Positions 7,426 through 14,287 of a DNA stretch of 21,036 bases are shown piece by piece (position 1 is the stretch's first letter; each line of letters begins with the position of its first letter). This DNA is from Bacillota bacterium (GTDB taxonomy: Bacteria > Bacillota > Clostridia > Clostridiales > Clostridiaceae). Position numbers and translations under genes: made by a program. Where the stretch lies: positions 1 to 21,036 of the forward strand of contig JAUZPI010000074.1 in the NCBI GenBank assembly GCA_030706015.1, in the 5' to 3' direction. Under the pieces are notes generated by a model. That model was not told the DNA's origin. It saw only the letters and a list, made by a program, of their open reading frames with translations, and ran no database searches.

Positions 7426-8490
7426 CTATTTAACTTTTGCATACTTTGCTCTTTGCCACTTATATACAGCCAAAAACAAAACACCTAAAACTATGATACT
7501 TATTCTAACTACATTAACAACTTGTCCATCACGAATTTCTCTATATGCCAAAATATCACCTTTATATTTATCTTCAGAAGGTATTTGAGGTGCCCCTGAT
7601 ACTTTCTTTGTCCAAGAGCCTACTAGATTTACCTTGTATTCAAGTACTGTTCCATCATTTGAAATAGCTCGTAACCTTAACTCTTGTTCCTTTGCCTTTT
7701 CACCAACTGCTAATATTCCTTCTTTTGTTATGGACAACCCATCTGTATTACTGCTTTCAAACTGAAAATTATTATTATTTCCTACTACCCTATAAGGAAC
7801 GTTAATTTCACTATAGGTTGGAATATAAACAATCTTATCACCAGTTATTGAGTTTTGAAATTTTTGAATATATTTTTCTCCTTCGTTTTTATTAACAAAT
7901 TGTATATCGCTTAAACTTATAGTGCCCATCGTTTTACCCTGAACAGTAAAGGCAAACCCAAAGGTTGAAATATTTCTAAAATCTATACCACTAGGTTGTA
8001 GATTTCCTTCATCAAAGGGAATAAATATCCTGTAATTATCCTTATTATTTAAACTTATATTGCCACTATCCACCTTACTTACAACTAATTGATTGCCTTC
8101 CTGTCTTAATGTTCCATAATCCTTTTTATAGGAGAGCTGGTTTCTATTCTTATCATTCATAGTAAATTGCATTGATATTCTTTGGTTCATATTGCATTTA
8201 ACAGTAATCCATATACCATTAAAGTCACTTAAATCCCTTAGCCCCATTATGTCAAAAGCACCAAAAGAATAATAATCTTTTTCATTTCCATTAGTATTAA
8301 ATTCAAAGTTAATGTCATTCTTATTCATGACTTCATATTTTGCCTCTACTTTATCAGTTTTCCATAGCTCAACGTCATTAAGCGGCACGGTTTCAGCCGC
8401 ATGCGCGTTAATACACGAACTCCATAACAAGATATGAATCAGAAAACAACATAATATTAGTAGCATTTTTTTATTAATCTTTCTGTTCAT
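7426..8490 (-). CDS. BcsB-position accessory protein: secreted domain with C-terminal membrane anchor
   Basis: A 354-aa protein with a signal peptide (residues 1-31, cleavage near AHA/AET), a large extracytoplasmic beta-rich region and a single C-terminal TM helix (about 327-344) ending in a basic tail. The first domain (about 35-205, with ISTFGFAFTVQG and GTISLSDIQFVN) resembles jelly-roll carbohydrate-binding modules; residues about 220-295 look like a second small beta domain. The anchor plus outward-facing carbohydrate-binding fold and the position just after the synthase match the architecture of BcsB/CcsB subunits, although it is much shorter than proteobacterial BcsB (about 700 aa). 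It probably guides the emerging glucan and may stabilise the synthase. AAGGAG lies 7 nt before ATG 8490; the synthase stop is 13 nt upstream. Confidence 0.7.
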   Translation of the reverse strand: MNRKINKKMLLILCCFLIHILLWSSCINAHAAETVPLNDVELWKTDKVEAKYEVMNKNDINFEFNTNGNEKDYYSFGAFDIMGLRDLSDFNGIWITVKCNMNQRISMQFTMNDKNRNQLSYKKDYGTLRQEGNQLVVSKVDSGNISLNNKDNYRIFIPFDEGNLQPSGIDFRNISTFGFAFTVQGKTMGTISLSDIQFVNKNEGEKYIQKFQNSITGDKIVYIPTYSEINVPYRVVGNNNNFQFESSNTDGLSITKEGILAVGEKAKEQELRLRAISNDGTVLEYKVNLVGSWTKKVSGAPQIPSEDKYKGDILAYREIRDGQVVNVVRISIIVLGVLFLAVYKWQRAKYAKVK

Positions 8491-8503
8491 ACATTTTCTC
8501 CTT

Positions 8504-10915
8504 TTAACCAGAGGTTACTTTTGTCAGCTGCTGATCTTTAATATAGTTATTACTTGTAACTTCATCTTTAATATAGTCCATATCAGTAAATTCATCTCTA
8601 GTCACATCTTTTTTCATAGACATCATATATTCTTCTCTTTCTCTTTCCTTAATAAAATAATCATTCATCCATTCTTTCAATGATTTCATGAATACTTCAC
8701 TTTCAATAAGTTCCTTTGTATTGAGAATTTTATATAGATATCTTTTTTCTCTTCTTATTCGCATAGCATTCTCATCTTCAAGAAGTTCACATTCAATGTA
8801 TAAACTACTATCTTTATCTACAATTATTTTTAAGTTATTAGCTATACCTTGTATTGTCTCAATTAAAACAAAATGATAGTTAAAGTTTATAACTTTTACC
8901 CTAACCTCCTCCAAAGTATCCAATTCAACTTCCAAATCAATTCTAGGTAACCTGCGTGACGAATTATTTTCATTCTTTAATCTTTTGTGAAAATTAATTG
9001 TTATATCCTCATAAAAACTGCTTCGTTCACTTACCCTTGTAGGCAATACTGGCACTCTATCATAAAGTATATTGAACAATTCTAACTGGTCTTTATCAGA
9101 AATATGCGTAAAGCTAATAGCATAGTGCCATTCTTCTTTCGCACTTGACACATGTACAATCTTTCCTGTTAAGCTGCATTTGTACCTACTATCCTCATTA
9201 CAGACTTCAATTATTAATTCTTTATTTTCCGGTACATAAACAGGAAACTTTGACGCTATTGATAATCCTCCTTCCGATATATCAAAAGTAGTAGTACGTA
9301 ATTCCTTACCATCATAGTTTATGGTTGTAGGTAATGATATCTTAATCCTCTCACTATTCCTGTATACCTTTCGCCCTAACACAAAGAATATAGCCATTAG
9401 AAGGTTGTACATATTAATAAATAACCAAAACAGAATAATGCTATATCCGCCAGTTTCGTATTTAAATGAATTATATATACAAATATATATAGATACTATT
9501 GACAATATTGTTAATACAATGTGAGGTAATATTGTTCTAATCTTATCCCAATTGCCAATCTCTTCCCTTTCCTTTTTGGTAACATTAAATTTCTTCTTCT
9601 CGATACCAAGGGTCTCCAATATTACTGTTGGCATTAGTGCAGGAAATAAAATGGTATCATAAATATTACTTAATCTAGAAGTTCTAATTTTACCAGCTAA
9701 ACTTGAAAGTGTTTTGTTATAGAGTAATGCTTGAGGCAGCCAAAAAAGCAATACCTGTACAAGAGTAGCCTGTATAAGGACAACATTAAATATTGAAAAA
9801 AGAATCGGCGCCATAATAAATATAAATCTTCTTAAAGGTGTATACCAATAAATTATTGACATTAAATAACTTATCTTTTGACTTATTGTTAATCCTTTCA
9901 TTCTGAATATCTTCAGCTTTCTAAAGGTTTGAATGCAGCCCCTTGCCCAGCGTTCTCTTTGTTTAAAAAGGCTCTTAATATCAGTAGGTGCTAATCCATT
10001 GGCATGTACAGAAGCTATAGCGTAACATTGGTATCCTTCATTTTGAATTGTTAAACCAGTTGCCAGATCCTCTGTAATAACTTTTGTATAAAAACCTCCT
10101 ACCTTTTCAAGAGCTTCTCTGGACAATATGGTATTAGAGCCTGCATATATAGCAGAATTATTTTTATTTCTTAATAATTGTACATGTCGAAAGAAAAAAT
10201 CTTGTTCATTTGGTACTGATCTCTCAGAATAAAGATTATACTGAAACAAATCAAGGTTATAAAAACTTTGTGGACTTTGGATAAAGCCAATCTTCAAATT
10301 ATCCTTTCTTTTTTCTCTTCTTATCCATTTACCCTCTTTATTTTTCTTCATATCAGGCAGAAAGAAATATGGAACTAGTTCTGTAAGAAAATCGTGCATA
10401 GGAATCATATCAGCGTCAAAGGTTGCTACCAATGGGGAGCTGGTGTTTTTAAGCGCATTATTATAATTGCCAGCCTTTGCATCTACATGTTCTAGTCTTG
10501 TTATGTACCCAACCTGCATCTCATCAGCTAATTGCTTAACCTGCGATCTATTAGTATCATCACATATATAGATATGGACCTTTTTTTTATCAGGATAGTC
10601 CATATTCTTGCATCCATTGATTGTCTTCCTTAGTAAATCTGTTCCTTCATTATAAGTGGCTATTAATACATCTACATGAGGATACATTTCATCGGGAATA
10701 TCAGGTCTTTCAGGTTCAACGACGCTAGTCCTCCCCTGGAACAAATTCACGGCCTCTAAATATCCAATAACTTCAGCAAGCAGTAATAAAATACCGCAAA
10801 CTAAATCAAAAACACCCTTTCCAAAGGGCAATGTATAAAATATTCTCCACACAATATAGGTTACTGATGTTACGAAAGTAAGCAAAAATAATATGTTTTG
10901 TTTTTTATTGCTCAT
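8504..10915 (-). CDS. BcsA-like family 2 beta-glucan synthase with PilZ c-di-GMP domain
   Basis: An 803-aa processive membrane glycosyltransferase. There are two N-terminal TM helices (about 8-28, 33-55), then a cytosolic GT2 domain with YICDD (116-120), FDADM (166-170; UDP-sugar/metal), TED (281-283; catalytic base) and QRERW (319-323; QxxRW), followed by further TM segments (about 345-400, 462-512). FNVTKK (443-448) matches the BcsA gating loop FxVTxK. The PilZ domain has RNSER (519-523; RxxxR) and DISEGG (545-550; DxSxxG), the complete c-di-GMP-binding signature. A further C-terminal region (about 650-750) looks like a second, degenerate PilZ, and the tail is charged. The BcsA FFCGS block reads IYAGSN (256-261), a departure at the acceptor site. 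It resembles clostridial CcsA; the product may be cellulose or a mixed-linkage glucan. ATG 10915 follows AGGAGG by 5 nt. Confidence 0.93.
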   Translation of the reverse strand: MSNKKQNILFLLTFVTSVTYIVWRIFYTLPFGKGVFDLVCGILLLLAEVIGYLEAVNLFQGRTSVVEPERPDIPDEMYPHVDVLIATYNEGTDLLRKTINGCKNMDYPDKKKVHIYICDDTNRSQVKQLADEMQVGYITRLEHVDAKAGNYNNALKNTSSPLVATFDADMIPMHDFLTELVPYFFLPDMKKNKEGKWIRREKRKDNLKIGFIQSPQSFYNLDLFQYNLYSERSVPNEQDFFFRHVQLLRNKNNSAIYAGSNTILSREALEKVGGFYTKVITEDLATGLTIQNEGYQCYAIASVHANGLAPTDIKSLFKQRERWARGCIQTFRKLKIFRMKGLTISQKISYLMSIIYWYTPLRRFIFIMAPILFSIFNVVLIQATLVQVLLFWLPQALLYNKTLSSLAGKIRTSRLSNIYDTILFPALMPTVILETLGIEKKKFNVTKKEREEIGNWDKIRTILPHIVLTILSIVSIYICIYNSFKYETGGYSIILFWLFINMYNLLMAIFFVLGRKVYRNSERIKISLPTTINYDGKELRTTTFDISEGGLSIASKFPVYVPENKELIIEVCNEDSRYKCSLTGKIVHVSSAKEEWHYAISFTHISDKDQLELFNILYDRVPVLPTRVSERSSFYEDITINFHKRLKNENNSSRRLPRIDLEVELDTLEEVRVKVINFNYHFVLIETIQGIANNLKIIVDKDSSLYIECELLEDENAMRIRREKRYLYKILNTKELIESEVFMKSLKEWMNDYFIKEREREEYMMSMKKDVTRDEFTDMDYIKDEVTSNNYIKDQQLTKVTSG

Positions 10916-11068
10916 TTCATCCTCCTAATAGACTATTTTTTCCGTCGCATAACACTAGATAATTGTTCAACGATTACCTAGTGCTTATCTCAATCAAACT
11001 TTTCACTATCCACAATGCCAGACCACTTATTACAAAATTGTTAATACTGAGTGGCATTCATTGAAATT
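10916..11068 (-). promoter_or_regulatory. Structured 5' leader of the exopolysaccharide operon
   Basis: About 150 nt separate the predicted transcription start from the synthase start codon. Two stems are visible: an imperfect one at 11014-11058 (AATGCCA/TGGCATT ends) and a stem of about 14 bp with a 3-nt loop at 10953-10983 (CACTAG...CTAGTG with two wobble pairs). No T run follows the second stem and no known riboswitch consensus is recognisable. It could be a protein-binding site or an uncharacterised cis-regulatory RNA. Confidence 0.45.
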
Positions 11069-11075
11069 TATTACA

Positions 11076-11104
11076 ATTATAGCATCCATTATTACAACCA
11101 ACAA
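11076..11104 (-). promoter_or_regulatory. Predicted promoter of the exopolysaccharide operon
   Basis: The minus strand reads TTGTTG (11099-11104), a 17-bp spacer ending in TGC, then a perfect TATAAT (11076-11081), giving an extended -10 promoter. Transcription start would be near 11069. The flanking 11105-11220 is very AT-rich with A/T tracts, as in an UP-element-like region, and holds no gene. Confidence 0.65.
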
Positions 11105-11240
11105 TAATTTTTTCACTTTTTTTGTTAATTTATTAATAACATTAAATTTAAATTAAAAATATAATTATTTTAACTAATATATTTAAAAAACGTATATTAT
11201 ACACTATGCATTTTACTTGTCTTTATTTTTATGGCACAAG

Positions 11241-11272
11241 AAAAGCCTCCACATTTTCGTGAAGGTTTTCAC
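11241..11272 (-). terminator. Terminator of the two-component operon
   Basis: On the minus strand AAAACCTTCAC (11259-11269) pairs with GTGGAGGCTTTT around an AAAT-type loop. It lies about 15-45 bp after the histidine kinase stop codon and ends in T residues. A-rich 5' flanks make it potentially bidirectional. Confidence 0.7.
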
Positions 11273-11284
11273 TGTGAAATAAGC

Positions 11285-12673
11285 TTATATAGGAATTGAG
11301 AAACAAATAATTGTACCATCAGCAGAGGATTGAACACAATTTATAACCCCACCATGAGACTCAATGATATACTTAGAAATAGAAAGTCCTAGCCCTGAGC
11401 CAGGAATATTTTGATTTCTACTCTTCTCACTTCTATAGAACCTATTAAAAATATAAGGTACATCTGCTGAAGGAATACCAACGCCCGTATCTTTCACATA
11501 TACATAAAGGTATTTTTCTCTATCTTCAAAGTATATGCATATTTCTCCATGTTCTTTTGAGTACTTTATGCTATTTGAAACTAGATTATACATCACCTGT
11601 GAAAGCCGCTTTCTGTCTCCATTTATCAATAGATTAGGTATTTTATCAGGATAAATAAATTTAAGTCCTTTACTTTCTGTTTCTACAGATAAATCCTCAA
11701 GCGTATCTTTAAAAAAATCTCCGCAGTAAAACTCATCTAATACTATTTCCATTTTATTAAGTTCAGCCTTTGAATGCTCTAGTATATCATCCAGAAGCTT
11801 GGTTAACATCTTCATTCTATTCAATATTATTGTACAGTAGTTATCAATACCAGCCTTATCTTTAACAATACCGTCTTTAATGCCAGATACATATCCATGA
11901 ATAGCAGTCAGCGGTGTTTTAATATCATGAGACAAACAAGCTAAAAGTTCCTTTTCATTAGCTTTAATTGCAAGTTCTTTCTCCCTTGAGAATTTCAACT
12001 CGTCTCTCATAGCTTCGAAGTCATGGGAAAACATGCCCATTTCACTTTCATAGTCATATCTAATTTCATAGGAAAAATCCCCTTTTAAGATTCTGCGGGC
12101 ACTTTCATGCAGCCTGGCTAAAGGTTCAAGAATATCTTTCTTTAAACAAACAACTATGTAAATTGTTAATATAGTTAATATAAGTAATGAAATGATTATA
12201 GGTATTATATTTAATATTGTTAAAATGCTTGGTTTAGTAGATAAGAAGTCCTCTTTTGGAATTAAAAAGATAGCAGTTCCAACTTGTGTATTATTTATGG
12301 CTAGCGGAGTGGAGTATTTTACAAATCCTGAAACCTCTGCAGAAGCCTTATTATCATATTCTATAAAATTGTTTAAATTAATGATTTCATCCTTTTTATA
12401 TTTATTAATTGTTGATTGTAAAATCTTCCCTTTTAAATCTATAACAGCAAAGGCATATTTTGATTTTAGCTTAACATTAAGGTTATTTTTTGCTATAGCA
12501 TCTTCTATGGCAATCTTAGTAGAACTGGTTAAAATTCTACCTTTATTCACTGTAGGATAATAAGCATTTTTGCTATAAAGGAGATAGTAAGAATATATGC
12601 TGACAGCTGCAGCAAAAACAATTATTAATAGTGTAAAATTCCTTAGCTTAAAGGCCATACTCTTACTATTCAT
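11285..12673 (-). CDS. Sensor histidine kinase (HAMP, HisKA, HATPase)
   Basis: A 462-aa membrane kinase. TM1 is about 12-33, followed by an extracytoplasmic sensor of about 115 residues, TM2 about 150-176, HAMP about 177-230, HisKA with phospho-acceptor His249 in LSHDIKTPLT, and HATPase with N-box NLVSNSIKYS (Asn367), G1 DTGVGI (395-400) and G2 GSGLGLSI (425-432). All catalytic boxes are intact. The sensor size argues against the intramembrane-sensing BceS type, which has almost no extracellular loop. The gene overlaps the regulator by 8 bp, so the two are translationally coupled. The signal is unknown. The adjacent ABC exporter is the likely target. Confidence 0.94.
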   Translation of the reverse strand: MNSKSMAFKLRNFTLLIIVFAAAVSIYSYYLLYSKNAYYPTVNKGRILTSSTKIAIEDAIAKNNLNVKLKSKYAFAVIDLKGKILQSTINKYKKDEIINLNNFIEYDNKASAEVSGFVKYSTPLAINNTQVGTAIFLIPKEDFLSTKPSILTILNIIPIIISLLILTILTIYIVVCLKKDILEPLARLHESARRILKGDFSYEIRYDYESEMGMFSHDFEAMRDELKFSREKELAIKANEKELLACLSHDIKTPLTAIHGYVSGIKDGIVKDKAGIDNYCTIILNRMKMLTKLLDDILEHSKAELNKMEIVLDEFYCGDFFKDTLEDLSVETESKGLKFIYPDKIPNLLINGDRKRLSQVMYNLVSNSIKYSKEHGEICIYFEDREKYLYVYVKDTGVGIPSADVPYIFNRFYRSEKSRNQNIPGSGLGLSISKYIIESHGGVINCVQSSADGTIICFSIPI

Positions 12674-13370
12674 CTAATCCCACTTCCCACTTATAACCTA
12701 CACCCCAAACCGTTTTAATGTAGTTCACGTTGTATTCAGCAAACTTTTCACGAATTCTTTTTACATAAACAGCAATAGTATTTAAGTCTCCAAATCCACT
12801 TAATCCCCAAACGTTATCGTAGAGCTGCTCCTTTGAAAATACTTGAGCTGGATATTGAGATAAAAAATCCACTATTTCAAACTCCCTAGAAGTTAAGTGA
12901 ATTTCTTTATCTTTGTAGGTTACTTTATATCCTTTACTATCTATTATCAGTTGCCCAAATACTTTTTTATCTGAGATAATATTTGTTGCCTGAGTTGAAA
13001 AAGTCTTATATCTTCTCAGATGAGCCTTAATCCTGGCAATTACCTCCATAGGTGAAAAGGGTTTGGTTATATAATCATCTGCCCCTACTCCCAAAGATAA
13101 AATTTTATCTATGTCCCCACTTTTAGCAGAAAGCATTATTATTGGTACAAGAGAAGAGCTCCTAATAATTCTGCAAATCTCTACACCATCAACCTCAGGA
13201 AGCATTATATCCAAAACAATTATATCCGGGGTAAAAGAATTAAAAGCTGAAATGGCATTACCTCCATTTTCGCAGCAATTCACTATGAACCCTTCACTTG
13301 TTAAGTAATCCTTCAATATATTGCTAATATCTTTATCATCTTCAATTATAAGAATTTTTTCATTTGCCAT
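12666..13370 (-). CDS. OmpR/PhoB-family response regulator
   Basis: A 234-aa regulator. The receiver domain (about 4-118) has the acidic pair Asp11/Asp12, phospho-acceptor Asp54 in VLDIML, and Lys103 in TKPF. The winged-helix effector (about 135-230) has the usual LTSREFEIVDFL and VKRIREK...VWGVGYKW blocks. ATG 13370 is preceded by a GGGGTGAT ribosome binding site. It is the cognate partner of the downstream kinase and probably binds the tandem TAAGATTTTA repeats ahead of the ABC operon at 16667-16687; that link is an inference from repeat spacing and proximity. Confidence 0.95.
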   Translation of the reverse strand: MANEKILIIEDDKDISNILKDYLTSEGFIVNCCENGGNAISAFNSFTPDIIVLDIMLPEVDGVEICRIIRSSSLVPIIMLSAKSGDIDKILSLGVGADDYITKPFSPMEVIARIKAHLRRYKTFSTQATNIISDKKVFGQLIIDSKGYKVTYKDKEIHLTSREFEIVDFLSQYPAQVFSKEQLYDNVWGLSGFGDLNTIAVYVKRIREKFAEYNVNYIKTVWGVGYKWEVGLDE

Positions 13371-13471
13371 AATCCATCACCCCTGAATACATTTTATCAC
13401 AGCTAATGAAATCTCCATATATACATAGCTCAACTATCTGCTTCTTTCTCCTTATTTACTAAGAATGGACG

Positions 13472-13488
13472 CTCGACCTAAGGTCGAG
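13472..13488. repeat. GC-rich perfect palindrome upstream of the response regulator
   Basis: CTCGACCT-A-AGGTCGAG is a perfect 8-bp inverted repeat in a local GC-rich patch (GGACGC...GGGGGCC) inside otherwise AT-rich DNA, between the ABC terminator and the regulator gene. No T run follows on either strand. It may be an operator, a REP-like element or part of a leader RNA. Confidence 0.5.
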
Positions 13489-13505
13489 GGGGCCTACTTG
13501 TGTGT

Positions 13506-13532
13506 AAAAAAGGGTATATTACCACCCTTTTT
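13506..13532 (-). terminator. Intrinsic terminator of the ABC transporter operon, overlapping the stop codon
   Basis: On the minus strand AAAAAGGGT pairs with ACCCTTTTT, with the TAA stop of the ATPase gene in the loop and a T6 run at the 3' side. It separates the ABC operon from the regulator-kinase operon, which therefore probably has its own promoter within 13371-13505, though I could not pick a convincing one. Confidence 0.75.
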
Positions 13533-14277
13533 CATCTAAGAACTCAAATATTTTAAGTTCTCTATTTTTACGGCTCTCCTTAGAGAACCTGCCTAAAGTC
13601 AACTCACCATCTACTCTACCATCTTTTAGATATATTAATCTGCTGGCACGAGCAGCAGCCTTTAAATCATGGGTAACCATAACAACTGTTTGTCCTTTGT
13701 CATTTAAATCTGATAATATATCAAGAACCTCTTCCCCCGCAGTTGAATTAAGCGCTCCTGTAGGCTCGTCACCGAATAATATCTTAGGAGATGTTATTAT
13801 AGCTCTTGCCATAGCTACCCTTTGCTGCATACCGCCTGAAATCTCAGATGGATACTTATCCTTAGCCTCCGTTAAACTAAGCTCCTCAAGAAGCTCTAAG
13901 CTCTTACGGTTAACCTCCTTCTTATTTTTATTTACACCATAACCACAATAGGCTATATTTTCAAAGACAGTTATGTCTGGTAATAAATTTATGCTTTGAA
14001 ACACAAAAGAAATATCTTTCTTCCTTATAACAGAAAGGGAACTTTCCTTCATAGAAGTAATGTCATTACCCAGTAAGCTTACAGTACCACTGGTAGCAGA
14101 ATCCATTCCGCTTAAAGTATATAATAATGTAGACTTTCCCGAACCAGAGCTTCCCATTATTACTGTGAAGTCGCCCTCATATATATCTAAATTTAAGTTT
14201 TTTATTACGTTTAAAGAGGTTTTACCTGTAACAAAGGATTTACAAAGATTATTAGCCTTTAAAATGACGGTTTTCAT
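13519..14277 (-). CDS. ABC transporter ATP-binding protein (MacB/LolD/BceA-like)
   Basis: A 252-aa ATPase that energises the FtsX-type permease encoded just upstream (10-nt gap). Walker A GSSGSGKS (42-49), Q-loop FVFQS (91-95), signature ISGGMQQR (146-153), Walker B ILFGDEPT (166-173) and switch His203 are all present. The subfamily is that of exporters or mechanotransmission ABC systems handling peptides, lipids or antimicrobial compounds. AGGAG lies 7 nt before ATG 14277. The C-terminal extension after about 225 is short and basic. Substrate unknown. Confidence 0.94.
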   Translation of the reverse strand: MKTVILKANNLCKSFVTGKTSLNVIKNLNLDIYEGDFTVIMGSSGSGKSTLLYTLSGMDSATSGTVSLLGNDITSMKESSLSVIRKKDISFVFQSINLLPDITVFENIAYCGYGVNKNKKEVNRKSLELLEELSLTEAKDKYPSEISGGMQQRVAMARAIITSPKILFGDEPTGALNSTAGEEVLDILSDLNDKGQTVVMVTHDLKAAARASRLIYLKDGRVDGELTLGRFSKESRKNRELKIFEFLDEKGW

Positions 14278-14287
14278 AAAATCACTC

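Noticed and set aside
10916..11284. A second c-di-GMP riboswitch upstream of the synthase
   Set aside because: The GCAAAC and GACGCAAAGC blocks of class I are absent on both strands, and I could not match class II features.
12192..12560. Plus-strand 122-codon frame antisense to the histidine kinase
   Set aside because: It mirrors the sensor and TM2 region of an intact kinase; its apparent hydrophobicity is a frame artefact.
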